Source: Paludibacterium purpuratum
Lineage (GTDB): Bacteria; Pseudomonadota; Gammaproteobacteria; Burkholderiales; Chromobacteriaceae
Reading direction: 5' to 3'
Length of the DNA: 64,000 nucleotides
Assembly (NCBI RefSeq): GCF_004363805.1
Contig: NZ_SNZP01000002.1
Span: 310,001-374,000 of the forward strand
Shown here: positions 16,865-25,550 of the stretch, in pieces
How the letters are laid out: the number at the start of each line of letters is the position of its first letter
How positions within the stretch are numbered: the stretch's first letter is position 1
Position numbers and translations under genes: made by a program
Notes under the pieces: generated by a model
The model's input: only the letters and a program-made list of their open reading frames with translations
Databases searched by the model: none
What the model was told of the DNA's origin: nothing

Positions 16865-17460
16865 GCAATGCGGTCTATCCGGTCTTGGCCGGCCTGGCGT
16901 GGCCGGTCAAGCGCACACCGGAATGGAACACGCGCGTGCAGAAAACGGCCTCCGGGCGCGAGCTGCGCGCGCAGTTCTACTCGTACCCACGCTACACCTA
17001 CGAACTGCAGTACGAGTTTCTACGAGGAGACCAGAAAAACGCCGAATTCCAAGCCCTGATGGGCTTTTTTAATGCCCGCGGCGGCCAGTTCGATACCTTC
17101 CTGTTCGACGATCAGTGTGATGACACCGTCCCGGCAAGCGCCCCGCAGCAGTTTGGCATCGGTGATGGGTCGAGCACGACTTTCCAGCTCGCGCGCGCCG
17201 TTGGCGGATATGTCGAACCGGTACTGGCGATCAATGGCACACCAACGATCTTGATCAGCGGAGCGGCGACCTCCGCTTTCACCGTTCAAGCGAATGGAAT
17301 GATCCAGTTCGCCAGTCCGCCGCCGGCCGGCGCTCCGCTGACGTGGTCAGGTCAGTTCTACTGGGTGGTGCGCTTCGCCCAGGACACGGTCGATTTCGAA
17401 GAGTTCGCCTACAACTTTTGGCGTCTGAACAAGGTTCAACTTATTACGGTGAAGCCATGA
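16861..17460 (+). CDS. DUF2460 distal tail protein (GTA-like)
   Basis: A 199-residue protein of the DUF2460/TIGR02217 family, the distal tail component of Rhodobacter gene-transfer-agent-like tails. Typical segments are VYPVLAGLAWPVKRTPEWNT at the start, LMGFFNARGGQFDTFLFDDQ in the middle and VDFEEFAYNFWRLNKVQL at the end. It begins at an ATGA overlap with the tape measure gene and ends at an ATGA overlap with the next gene. Confidence 0.9.
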   Translation: MSNAVYPVLAGLAWPVKRTPEWNTRVQKTASGRELRAQFYSYPRYTYELQYEFLRGDQKNAEFQALMGFFNARGGQFDTFLFDDQCDDTVPASAPQQFGIGDGSSTTFQLARAVGGYVEPVLAINGTPTILISGAATSAFTVQANGMIQFASPPPAGAPLTWSGQFYWVVRFAQDTVDFEEFAYNFWRLNKVQLITVKP

Positions 17461-18308
17461 GACAAGCGAGCGCGCAACTACGGGTCTTGCTGGCCTCGAA
17501 TCAGTTCCTCATGGCCGATCTGTACACCTTCACACTGATCAGCGGCACGGTACTGACGTATACCGATGCCGATATCAATCTCAAGATGAACGGTGTCACC
17601 TATCTGGCCACAGACGCGAAGATCCAGCGTAAGGGCACCAAACTGCAGACTGGGATGACCGTGAACTCGATAGAGATCGATGTCTACGCTGGGGTGAACA
17701 ATCTTGTGAATGGCATTCCGATGCTTCAGGCGATTTCAACCGGCGCATTCGACAGCGCCGACGTCATCGTGCAGCGGGTTTTCATGGCCACCTGGGGCGA
17801 CACGTCGGCAGGATCCATCATTCTGTTCACAGGCAGAGTGTCAGATGCCACGGCAACGCGCACCAGCGCGGCGTTGACGGTCAAGTCGTATCTCGATCTG
17901 CTCAACATCAACATGCCACGCAATCTGTATCAAGCCTCTTGCTCAAACAGCCTATATGGTCTGGGGTGCGGGGTGAATCGCGAGGCAGTGGCCGTCAGTG
18001 CGACAGCCGGCGCCGGGTCGACCGCCAGTACCGTCAAGGTTGCCACCAGTAAGCCTGATGGTTGGTTCAACCAAGGATACTCGCTATTCACCGGCGGACA
18101 GAATGCTGGTCTACGCCGGACGATCAAGGTGCATGCCTCCGGACAGGTGCTACTGGCGGCACCACTGCCCTACCCGGTATCCGCCGGCGACACGATGAAA
18201 CTCTATCCCGGCTGCGACCACACTCAGGCCACTTGCATCAACAAGTTCGGCAACGGCGCGCGTTGGCGTGCCATGCCATTCATTCCGGTACCGGAGACGG
18301 CGACGTAG
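17457..18308 (+). CDS. DUF2163 / BR0599-family tail hub protein
   Basis: A 283-residue protein matching the phage_BR0599/DUF2163 family (GTA hub). The N-terminal domain (LMADLYTFTLISGTVLTYTD) and the C-terminal Cys-containing segments NLYQASCSNSLYGLGCGVNR and YPGCDHTQATCINKFGNGAR are hallmarks. It starts at the ATGA overlap at 17457. Its last 29 bases are overlapped by the 3' end of a convergent cargo gene, unlike the tight overlaps elsewhere in this block. Confidence 0.88.
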   Translation: MRQASAQLRVLLASNQFLMADLYTFTLISGTVLTYTDADINLKMNGVTYLATDAKIQRKGTKLQTGMTVNSIEIDVYAGVNNLVNGIPMLQAISTGAFDSADVIVQRVFMATWGDTSAGSIILFTGRVSDATATRTSAALTVKSYLDLLNINMPRNLYQASCSNSLYGLGCGVNREAVAVSATAGAGSTASTVKVATSKPDGWFNQGYSLFTGGQNAGLRRTIKVHASGQVLLAAPLPYPVSAGDTMKLYPGCDHTQATCINKFGNGARWRAMPFIPVPETAT

Positions 18309-18720
18309 CCCCGAGCAGGGGAATGCTCAACGCGGACAGATCGTACTCTTCCAGCAGGATCTGCAGGTCGGTTCCGACCTGATCAAGAAGTGTTTCGGCA
18401 TGCACCTGAAGGGTGATGTAAGGGATGCTTCGGTACCCTCGTTCGCTGAGAACCAGCGGTCGATGCCTGCCATCGATGAACTTTACGCAACCCGATGCAT
18501 TTACTTCCACGAACGGCACTTCTAGCCAGTCGAAACTCTTGGTTTGTAGGTGCGGAAGTCTATACGGGTTTGGGTAACCCGGCATCTGATACGCAAAGTC
18601 GAGGATCTTCCCCGGATCAACCGGAATAATGCAGAGGCTCATATCCCGATTCGGCGGGACTCTGAAGAGTTCTTCATACGGATAACCCGCCGGCCGCTTG
18701 CAAATGATTCGCTTCAACAT
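18280..18720 (-). CDS. ParB-like / plasmid fertility inhibition factor-like moron
   Basis: A 146-residue protein on the opposite strand inside the tail-tip operon. The segment VKFIDGRHRPLVLSERGYRS carries the D-G-R-H-R core of ParB/sulfiredoxin-like folds and of the plasmid fertility inhibition factor family. The rest lacks an obvious DNA-binding domain. A good ribosome binding site (AGAGGAGAAAG) and an AT-rich putative promoter precede it at 18721-18773. GC is lower than the surrounding tail genes. Its place and orientation mark it as a late-acquired cargo gene. The biochemical role is unknown; a host- or plasmid-directed function is inference. Confidence 0.65.
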   Translation of the reverse strand: MLKRIICKRPAGYPYEELFRVPPNRDMSLCIIPVDPGKILDFAYQMPGYPNPYRLPHLQTKSFDWLEVPFVEVNASGCVKFIDGRHRPLVLSERGYRSIPYITLQVHAETLLDQVGTDLQILLEEYDLSALSIPLLGATSPSPVPE

Positions 18721-18773
18721 GCTTTCTCCTCTCTAGGTTTTCCCTCAGAAACCATATTTTATTTGGTACTCAT

Positions 18774-19226
18774 ATGTATTGCGCAAGTACAAGCATGCGG
18801 CAACGCGTAGTCGATGAGGCTATGACATGGCTGCGTACGCCGTACCACCATGCCGCCCGGGTGAAGGGTGCCGGTGTGGACTGCGCGCAGATCCTGATCG
18901 CCGTCTATTCGGAGGTAGGACTGATCGATGATTTTCAGCCGGATGACTACCCGTCCGACTGGATGCTGCATCGCTCAGAGGAGCGCTATCTGTCGCACGT
19001 GACTCAATACGCACACCAAGTCGAGGCGCCGAAACCTGGGGATCTGATCGTCTGGAAGTTCGGCCACTGTTTTTCCCATGGCGCCATCGTCGTTGATTAC
19101 CCGCTGATCATTCACGCATACCGGCCAGAACAGATGGTTGTTATGGGCGACGCTACACAGCCAGCGCTCGCGCGGTGCGGCGCGAAGGAGCGGGAAGTCA
19201 CCTATTGGTCACTTTGGAAGGAATAA
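18774..19226 (+). CDS. NlpC/P60 family tail peptidase
   Basis: A 150-residue cysteine peptidase of the phage tail type (lambda gpK/GTA NlpC-like) that cuts peptidoglycan peptides during DNA injection. The catalytic Cys is in GAGVDCAQILIAVY, the His in KFGHCFSHGAIVVD, and a third His in LIIHAYRP. The start may be ATG 18774 or 18795; neither has a strong binding site, which fits displacement of the native signal by the adjacent moron. It belongs functionally to the DUF2460-DUF2163 block. Confidence 0.86.
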   Translation: MYCASTSMRQRVVDEAMTWLRTPYHHAARVKGAGVDCAQILIAVYSEVGLIDDFQPDDYPSDWMLHRSEERYLSHVTQYAHQVEAPKPGDLIVWKFGHCFSHGAIVVDYPLIIHAYRPEQMVVMGDATQPALARCGAKEREVTYWSLWKE

Positions 19227-19229
19227 CCC

Positions 19230-22139
19230 ATGAGCGGACTTTTCGGTGGTGCCAAGACGCCGCAAAGCCAGACGCCGTCGGCCGTCTCCGATCTGAGCGT
19301 GCAAACCTCCAGCTTTGGCAAGGTCGTGCCGCTGATGTGGGGGACAAACCGGGTAACGGGCAACTTGATCTGGTACGGAAATTTTCAGTCGCACGCGCAC
19401 CAGTCGAGTGGCCAAAGTGGCGGCAAGGGTGGCGGTGGTGGTGGGGGCGGAGGAACGACGAGCTACACCTACAGCACATCTTGGGCAATGGGGCTGACCG
19501 AGGGGCAAATCCAGAACATTGGCAACGTCTACGCCAGCAAGGCAGTCGGCAGCACCAGCAGCTACGGCTTGTCGGTCTTCCCTGGCGTTACGCCGCAAGC
19601 GCCATGGTCTTATCTGACCAGCGCGTTTCCATCGCTCGCCATCGGCTATTCCGGCCTGGCCTATATCGCTGCGGCCAACTTCGACCTGGGCAGCAACACT
19701 TCGTTGCCGAACTTCTCGTTCGAAATTTTCGGCCCGTTGGCCTATAGCTTCACCGGGTCCCAAGACGCACCGCCGGCAGCCGTGATGCAAGATTTCTTGA
19801 CCAACAGCTACTATGGCGCATTGTTCCCGTCTTCGAAAATCGGTGACCAGACAGCGTGGGATAATTTCACCAAAGCGGCCGGGTTGCTGGTTTCGCCGGT
19901 GCTCGACACGGCAGCCGAGGCCCACCAGTTCATCGACGAACTCTGCACCGTGACATGCTCGGCCGCCGTTCCTGGCGCCGAATCGCTGCGTATCGTCCCT
20001 TACGCGGACGTTCCTATCACTGGCAATGGCGTTACCTTCACGCCGAGTGTGGCACCAGCCTACGACCTAACGGACGATGATTTTCTGGATGATGGCAGCA
20101 CCGACCCGGTTGTCATGAACCGCGGCAACTCGGCTGACGCCTACAACTCTGTGACGGTCGAATACCTTGACCGCACGAACCAATACAATGCCGCAACCGT
20201 CACGGCGCAGGATCAGGCCAATATCGATCTGTTCGGTCTGCGACCGAGCCCGACGATGCAGATGCACATGATCACGTCGGCAGCGATCGCGCAGCAGGCG
20301 GCGCAGTTTGCATTGCAGCGGTCGTGCTATGTGCGAAACACCTACCAGTTCAAACTTGGCTGGCGCTACATCCTGCTGGAACCGATGGATGTGGTGACAA
20401 TCAATGATGCCTTTCTCGGTCTGAACAAATACCCGGTGCGGATCACCGAAATCGACGAGGACAACGACACCGGCGACCTCACCTTCACGGCGGAAGACTT
20501 CCCCGATCATGTCTCGACGCCATCACTCAATGCGGTACAAGGCGGCTCGAGCTACGCCACGAATCTGAACACGCCGCCGGGGTCGGTTAATCAACCGGTC
20601 ATCTTTGATGCGCCGGGCGTCATGACCGCCTCGGGATTCGAAGTCTGGGCCGCCGTTTCAGGCGGATCGAACTTTGGGGGCTGTAATGTGTGGGTTTCCG
20701 AGGATGGCAACACCTACGTCAAAGTGGGCGCCATTCACGGGTCGGCGCGCCACGGGGTGTTGTCTGCTTCGCTGGCGACTGGCACCGACCCTGACACGTC
20801 GAACGCGCTGGCTATCGATCTGAGCGTCAGCAATGGTCAGCTCATTTCTGGCACGCAGGCGGACGCCGATCGGTTCAACACCCTCTGCCTTGTCGGCTCG
20901 GAGCTGATCAGCTACCAAACGGCCACGCTGACCGGCGTCAATCGGTATTCGCTGTCATACCTGCGTCGGGGCATCTACAACAGCAAGTCCGGCGCGCACG
21001 CTGCAGGCGAAAACTTCGTGCGCCTGGATGCGTCGGTGTTCAAGTACGCATACGACCGCAAGCTGCTCGGCTCGACGATCTATCTGAAGTTCACCGCCTT
21101 CAATCTGTACGGCGGTGGCGAGCAGAGCCTAGCGGATTGCACAGCCTACCCCTATGTCGTCGGCGGCAGTATCTCCCGGCCGCCGAACGTCACCGGGTTT
21201 ACAGCTAGCCAGAATGGCAACGTGGTGGTGATGCAGTGGAACAGCCTCAGCTCGATCGGGAACATTGCGGGCTACGACATCCGGTACGCCCCGGCCGGTG
21301 ATGCTGTATGGGCACATGGCACGCCAGTGACGCAGGCCACCGCCGGCACGCTAATCACTACCGCCACGTTGCCACCTGGCAGTTGGGTGTTGATGATCTG
21401 CGCGGTGGACACATCGGGCGTGTATTCGGCCACACCGGCAACGTTCCAGTTCGCCATGCAGAACGTCAATTCCCTGCTAGCCAAGATGCAGCAGGACCCG
21501 GATTGGCTATCTCGTTTCACGGCTGGCCAGGTGAGCAATTTTGTCTATCACTGGACGGGCAAGCTGGTACCGCAAAGCCAGGGGGTCGCGGCAAACGATG
21601 GTTGGAGCACGTTCGACAGTTACGTGCCAAACCCCTACCCGCTTTGCACCTATCAGGCGCCAGAGATTGACCTTGGCAGCGACGGTCCAGTGCGAATTCA
21701 CGGTGATATCGTCTCAGTTCTCGGCCCCGGAGCCCCTGGTATCGCCGCACCAGGTCTACAGATCGATACACGCACGTCGACCGGCCAGTACGGCGGCTTC
21801 ACGCCGTGGACAATCGGTACGCTGACATGCCGCTACATCAAATTGCGCATCGCAGCCGACTCAACGGTCGGGCTGCCGGTCATCACCGGCTTTTCCCCGA
21901 CAGTAGACGGTGAGCAAATTTCGCAGTCCGGACAGGTTACCGTCCCGGTTGGCGGCGTAACGATCGCGTTCGCACGTCAGTACCACATGAAGCCGATACC
22001 GCAGGCAACGACCATCGGTGGTACTGGCCTGATGGCCGTTGTCACCACTGTTTCCACCGCTTCGATGACGATCAAGGTCTTCGATACCACCGACACCGAT
22101 GTAGGCGGCACCGCAACCTGGTCCGCCGATGGAGTGTAA
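19230..22139 (+). CDS. Large tail tip / host-specificity protein (GTA ORF15-like)
   Basis: A 969-residue protein starting three bases after the NlpC stop. The N-terminus (QTSSFGKVVPLMWGTNRVTG) and the central region (TVEYLDRTNQYNAATVTAQD, then YLRRGIYNS) match phage tip attachment proteins of the GTA/Phage-tail_3 class. Residues about 645-730 look like a fibronectin type III module (PPNVTGFTASQNGNVVVMQW). A glycine-rich stretch lies near 65-80. The C-terminal 220 residues are beta-rich and may contact the receptor. It forms the tip that triggers ejection. Confidence 0.85.
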   Translation: MSGLFGGAKTPQSQTPSAVSDLSVQTSSFGKVVPLMWGTNRVTGNLIWYGNFQSHAHQSSGQSGGKGGGGGGGGGTTSYTYSTSWAMGLTEGQIQNIGNVYASKAVGSTSSYGLSVFPGVTPQAPWSYLTSAFPSLAIGYSGLAYIAAANFDLGSNTSLPNFSFEIFGPLAYSFTGSQDAPPAAVMQDFLTNSYYGALFPSSKIGDQTAWDNFTKAAGLLVSPVLDTAAEAHQFIDELCTVTCSAAVPGAESLRIVPYADVPITGNGVTFTPSVAPAYDLTDDDFLDDGSTDPVVMNRGNSADAYNSVTVEYLDRTNQYNAATVTAQDQANIDLFGLRPSPTMQMHMITSAAIAQQAAQFALQRSCYVRNTYQFKLGWRYILLEPMDVVTINDAFLGLNKYPVRITEIDEDNDTGDLTFTAEDFPDHVSTPSLNAVQGGSSYATNLNTPPGSVNQPVIFDAPGVMTASGFEVWAAVSGGSNFGGCNVWVSEDGNTYVKVGAIHGSARHGVLSASLATGTDPDTSNALAIDLSVSNGQLISGTQADADRFNTLCLVGSELISYQTATLTGVNRYSLSYLRRGIYNSKSGAHAAGENFVRLDASVFKYAYDRKLLGSTIYLKFTAFNLYGGGEQSLADCTAYPYVVGGSISRPPNVTGFTASQNGNVVVMQWNSLSSIGNIAGYDIRYAPAGDAVWAHGTPVTQATAGTLITTATLPPGSWVLMICAVDTSGVYSATPATFQFAMQNVNSLLAKMQQDPDWLSRFTAGQVSNFVYHWTGKLVPQSQGVAANDGWSTFDSYVPNPYPLCTYQAPEIDLGSDGPVRIHGDIVSVLGPGAPGIAAPGLQIDTRTSTGQYGGFTPWTIGTLTCRYIKLRIAADSTVGLPVITGFSPTVDGEQISQSGQVTVPVGGVTIAFARQYHMKPIPQATTIGGTGLMAVVTTVSTASMTIKVFDTTDTDVGGTATWSADGV

Positions 22140-22142
22140 TTT

Positions 22143-23393
22143 ATGGTCGCAGCATTCAATCAAACCAACTTCACCACGCAAGATTCGGCCACCTACAAGG
22201 CCTCGATCGATACCAATTTTGCTGTGCTGGCGCGCAACGGGCAGATGTTCGCCCCGCATGCGGCGGCATCGCCGAATATGACGATGGCGGTCGACCCTGG
22301 CTATGTGTTCGACGGTATCAACGTCACCACGCAGAGCCTGCAAACAACGTCGCAGATAAGCGCGCCGGTCAGCAACCCACGTATAGACCTGGTGGTTTGC
22401 GACATCTACACCGGGCAAGTGTCAGTGGTGTCAGGATCCGAGGCCGCCTCGCCGTCGGCGCCAGCAATCCCACAAGGCAAGTTCCCGGTCGCCCAGGTAT
22501 TGCTCGCGGTCGGCGTGCAGGCCATCACAAGCGGCATGATTACCGATGTGCGCTGCGTGACAGCACCGCCGGAGCGCTCGCTTTCTGGCAGTGTCATCAC
22601 CAGCGCATATAGCGCGCAGACAACCGACTTGGGCCGGACGTTGAAATTCAACGGTTCGTTCTCAGCTTCGTTGTCGGCCACGCTAGGCGCCGGGTGGTGG
22701 GCAAACATCAAAAATGTCGGCTCCGGGGTGATTACCTTCACACCGACCAGTGGGACAATCGACGGCGCGGCGTCCGTTCAACTGAATGCTGGCCAGGGCG
22801 GCAGCATTCTTTTCGATGGGGCAAACTTCTATTCGTTTGGGTTGGGCGGTGCCGGCAACCCTACCGGCACCATCATCAGCAGTGCCTGTGCGAGCCCTCC
22901 GACCGGCTATCTAGCCTGTGATGGGTCGGCCGTATCGCGTGCGGCCTATTCTTCGCTGTTTGCGGCCATCGGTACGACCTTTGGCGCTGGCGACGGCAGC
23001 ACGACCTTCAACGTGCCAGATGCTCGCGGAGTGGCCTTGCGTGGCGTCGATGGTAGTCGGGGATTGGACTCTGGGCGCACGCTGGGTAGCTATCAAGCCG
23101 ACGCGATTGCATCGCACTCTGTCGGTGTGAGCGATCCTGGGCACGCGCACTCGGGGATTGTTACCAACAACACCCAGATCGGTAACAACGGGTCGGGCAC
23201 TTACCCAAACGGCGGCAAGTTTACCGTGTCAGCCTCCTCTACCTATTCTGGAGTTGGGACTGCAGCCCTGTACAACAACCAAGGCCAGGCGTTTGGTACA
23301 ACCTCAAGCACGACCAGCATTTCCGCCTCATATTCCGGCGCCGCTGAAACGCGCATGAAAAACCTGGCCGTCAACTTCTTCATCAAATACTAG
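22143..23393 (+). CDS. Tail fibre protein with phage tail collar domain
   Basis: A 416-residue protein. The N-terminal 160 residues attach to the tip and are beta-rich. Residues about 240-300 carry the tail collar signature (SPPTGYLACDGSAVSRAAYS, then FNVPDARG). The last 110 residues are Ser/Thr/Gly-rich with histidine-containing SDPGHAHSG, as in receptor-binding fibres that bind metal in their shaft. It is followed by a small assembly-type gene. Confidence 0.88.
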   Translation: MVAAFNQTNFTTQDSATYKASIDTNFAVLARNGQMFAPHAAASPNMTMAVDPGYVFDGINVTTQSLQTTSQISAPVSNPRIDLVVCDIYTGQVSVVSGSEAASPSAPAIPQGKFPVAQVLLAVGVQAITSGMITDVRCVTAPPERSLSGSVITSAYSAQTTDLGRTLKFNGSFSASLSATLGAGWWANIKNVGSGVITFTPTSGTIDGAASVQLNAGQGGSILFDGANFYSFGLGGAGNPTGTIISSACASPPTGYLACDGSAVSRAAYSSLFAAIGTTFGAGDGSTTFNVPDARGVALRGVDGSRGLDSGRTLGSYQADAIASHSVGVSDPGHAHSGIVTNNTQIGNNGSGTYPNGGKFTVSASSTYSGVGTAALYNNQGQAFGTTSSTTSISASYSGAAETRMKNLAVNFFIKY

Positions 23394-23401
23394 GCCCAAC
23401 C

Positions 23402-23866
23402 ATGAACACAAAAACCGTGTACCAATGCGATGCGGCCGGCGTCTATGCCGGCGAGACGGTGGCTCATGAGTCGCCGCTCGAGCCGGGCGTCTTTTTGATC
23501 CCTGCCGGAGCGGTTCAGACTGCGCCGCCGACGATTCCCGCCGGCCAACGCGCCATCTGGATGACCGACAGCCAAAGCTGGCGCCTCGAAGCTGTCCCAG
23601 TCGATCCGCCCCCCGCGCCCCCGGCTCAGACCCAAACTGATCTGTGGGCGCAGTTCCAAAAACAGGCCAAGACGAAGCTTGATGCATCCGATACCACGAT
23701 GCACCGAGTTGCCGAGGCTGTAGCACTTGGCCTCACGACTTGGACGGCACCTGACGTCGTCACGTATGTCGAGATGCGCCGGAAACTTCGAGCGATTTTA
23801 AGCCAGCCAAAGCCGGACTCGATCCCCGATTCACTGCCCGACGCGCCGTACCCAGCCAATACCTAG
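23402..23866 (+). CDS. Tail fibre assembly-like protein
   Basis: A 154-residue protein directly after the fibre gene. It has an N-terminal strand region (TVYQCDAAGVYAGETVAHES), a proline-rich linker (residues about 71-80) and a helical C-terminus. This layout is shared with tail fibre assembly/chaperone proteins placed after fibre genes. The N-terminal sequence is typical of small proteins following collar-domain fibres in beta- and gammaproteobacterial prophages. Assignment is by layout and position. Confidence 0.65.
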   Translation: MNTKTVYQCDAAGVYAGETVAHESPLEPGVFLIPAGAVQTAPPTIPAGQRAIWMTDSQSWRLEAVPVDPPPAPPAQTQTDLWAQFQKQAKTKLDASDTTMHRVAEAVALGLTTWTAPDVVTYVEMRRKLRAILSQPKPDSIPDSLPDAPYPANT

Positions 23867-23887
23867 CCCACACGGGCAAACCAATTC

Positions 23888-23909
23888 AGCCGCCTCAGGG
23901 CGGCTTTTT
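23888..23909 (+). terminator. Terminator-like hairpin ending the tail module
   Basis: AGCCGCC pairs with GGCGGCT, followed by TTTTT. Confidence 0.8.
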
Positions 23910-23930
23910 CATGCCTGAAGGGGGCTGATC

Positions 23931-24110
23931 GTGAGTGACCTGACCGAAGAGCAAAAACGCAAACTGGAAGAGATGCTGGACACCTGGGACTCGGCGCACC
24001 GCGCCATCCGAATGCTGAATTTCATGGGGCGCATGCTGAAATGGGGGGTCGGGCTAGCCGCTGGCTTGGCCATGATTTGGGGGGTATTTCACGGGAAGAC
24101 ACCGCAATGA
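23931..24110 (+). CDS. Putative holin, 59 residues (GTG start)
   Basis: A GTG start at 23931 behind GAAGGGGG opens a 59-codon frame. An acidic/basic N-terminal helix (LTEEQKRKLEEMLDTWD) leads to one transmembrane segment at about residues 38-54 (WGVGLAAGLAMIWGVF) and a short tail. Its TGA overlaps the endolysin ATG at 24107. A small membrane protein coupled to the endolysin is the expected form of a holin or holin partner. Function is inferred from topology and position. Confidence 0.65.
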   Translation: MSDLTEEQKRKLEEMLDTWDSAHRAIRMLNFMGRMLKWGVGLAAGLAMIWGVFHGKTPQ

Positions 24111-24742
24111 TCGATACCAAACTCATCTGCGCCGCCACCGGCTGCCCGCCGGCACGAGCGCAACAATGGCAACAGGCTCTATCCGACGCCTGCACCAAAT
24201 ACCTGATCAATACGCCGCGTCGAATCGCGGCGTTTCTGTCTCAGGTTGGGGTCGAGTCGGCCGGACTATTGGCGCTGAGCGAAAACCTCAACTACTCAGC
24301 AACCGGCTTGCTAGCCACTTTCCCGACGCACTTCGACCAAGCTGAGGCCGCGCAGTACGCTCGCCAGCCGCAGAAGATCGGCGCGCGAGCCTACGCCGGC
24401 CGGATGGGCAACGGTGACGAGGCTAGCGGCGACGGCTGGGTATTCCGTGGCCGTGGACTGATTCAGATCACCGGCCGGCAGGGCTATGCAGCATGTGGCA
24501 AGGATCTAGGCCTTGACCTGATCGCGCATCCTGAGCTGCTGGAGCAGCCGGCGAACGCCGCGCTTTCTGGTGCCTGGTACTTCGTGACCAATGGGTGCCT
24601 GCCTCTGGCGGATGCCGGGGACATTCGCGGCGTTTCTGGCGTGATCAACGCCGGCAACAAAGATGCCGACCCAAAGCGCATCAACGGCTACCCGCAACGT
24701 CTGGCACTGTACGGCGCTGCAACAAAGCTACTGGCGGCCTAG
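24107..24742 (+). CDS. GH19-family endolysin
   Basis: A 211-residue lysozyme/chitinase-fold glycosidase that breaks host peptidoglycan at lysis. Catalytic Glu50 (LSQVGVESAG) and Glu59 (LSENLNYS) match the GH19 pair. The substrate-cleft motif FRGRGLIQITGRQGY is present. There is no signal peptide, so release depends on a holin, probably the overlapping upstream gene. It starts at the ATGA junction. Confidence 0.93.
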   Translation: MIDTKLICAATGCPPARAQQWQQALSDACTKYLINTPRRIAAFLSQVGVESAGLLALSENLNYSATGLLATFPTHFDQAEAAQYARQPQKIGARAYAGRMGNGDEASGDGWVFRGRGLIQITGRQGYAACGKDLGLDLIAHPELLEQPANAALSGAWYFVTNGCLPLADAGDIRGVSGVINAGNKDADPKRINGYPQRLALYGAATKLLAA

Positions 24743-25162
24743 CTATTTCGCCAGTCGAATGTCGAGCCGGCGCCCTACTGCAGACAGCGCCGCGGCGAGC
24801 GTGTCGATCTTGGTGGTGTGCGCGAGGTCGACGATGCGACCGACTTCCTGCTTTGTCGTGTGCATCCGGCTCGCCAGCTCGACGTTGCTGATTCCCTGGG
24901 CCACAAGTTCATTCAGCAGCAGCACCTTGGCGGCGATGCTGGGCGGCAACTCGACAAACTGTTCGCCGGCTTCTGCCTTGGACGGTGCCGGCACAGCGCG
25001 GCGGTCTTCGAAATAGAAGTCCATCGCGGTGACCAGGGCATCGGCAGCCATGGCGGCGGTTTCTTCCACGGTTTCACCCTGGGTGATCGCCTCCGGGATG
25101 TCGCGGAACGTAGCCACAAAGCCGCCTTCGGCCACCGGCTCAAATCGCGCGGGATAACGCAT
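24743..25162 (-). CDS. hicB: HicB family antitoxin
   Basis: A 139-residue antitoxin. The N-terminal part (MRYPARFEPVAEGGFVATFR, then DIPEAITQGETVEE) is the HicB partial RNase H fold that covers the toxin. The C-terminal part contains a helix-turn-helix (NVELASRMHTTKQEVGRIVD) for autorepression. Its TAG abuts the endolysin stop. The toxin gene lies upstream on the same strand, separated by 58 bases with a hairpin. HicAB pairs stabilise mobile elements and may act in phage defence. Confidence 0.9.
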   Translation of the reverse strand: MRYPARFEPVAEGGFVATFRDIPEAITQGETVEETAAMAADALVTAMDFYFEDRRAVPAPSKAEAGEQFVELPPSIAAKVLLLNELVAQGISNVELASRMHTTKQEVGRIVDLAHTTKIDTLAAALSAVGRRLDIRLAK

Positions 25163-25193
25163 ATCTCGATCCTCTCAATCGGGGTGCGGTGAA

Positions 25194-25215
25194 AGCCAGC
25201 CCCGAGGGGCCGGCT
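25194..25215 (-). terminator. Hairpin between hicA and hicB
   Basis: AGCC-A-GCCCC and GGGGC-C-GGCT pair with one mismatch. On the minus strand it is followed by only TTTC, so it is a weak terminator or a processing/attenuation element that could set the toxin:antitoxin ratio. Confidence 0.4.
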
Positions 25216-25220
25216 GTTTC

Positions 25221-25397
25221 CTACTTGAGCTTGAGCTGCTTTTTAACTCCCTCGACCAGTGGTTGCTTAAGCTCGCTGGCCGGATGTCTCGGGAGGGTGG
25301 TTTGTTGTCCGTTGAGGTAGAGCTTCAAGTGCTTACTGCCTTCCCTGATCTCGACCCCTTGTGACTTGAGCCACCTAACAAACTCACTCTGTTTCAC
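25221..25397 (-). CDS. hicA: HicA family mRNA interferase toxin
   Basis: A 58-residue toxin from the GTG at 25397, with AAGGAAGGGGG upstream. A longer frame reaching 25439 exceeds the usual HicA size. The dsRBD-like fold is apparent: VKQSEFVRWLKSQGVEIREG, then catalytic His23 in GSKHLKLYL and the basic PRHPASELKQPLVEGVKK. It would cleave mRNA in a translation-independent way unless bound by HicB. Confidence 0.88.
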   Translation of the reverse strand: MKQSEFVRWLKSQGVEIREGSKHLKLYLNGQQTTLPRHPASELKQPLVEGVKKQLKLK

Positions 25398-25508
25398 CGC
25401 ACCCCCTTCCTTCGTTGAACATGAGTCCATGGTAAACAAATATGCTTACCACGGCAAGCCAAAAGTAATCATTTTTGATTACCGTTGCGTTTTCGCACAT
25501 CACCTCAT

Positions 25509-25530
25509 CGCCCGGCTCGCCCGGGCGTTT
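25509..25530 (+). terminator. Terminator-like hairpin before the PLD-like gene
   Basis: CGCCCGG-CTCGC-CCGGGCG followed by TTT. It resembles the leader hairpins before other late genes. Confidence 0.5.
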
Positions 25531-25550
25531 CACTTTCTGGAGATCGCCAC

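Noticed and set aside
18268..18525. Rightward frames opposite the ParB-like moron
   Set aside because: The leftward gene has a proper binding site and a recognisable motif, so the rightward frames are shadows.
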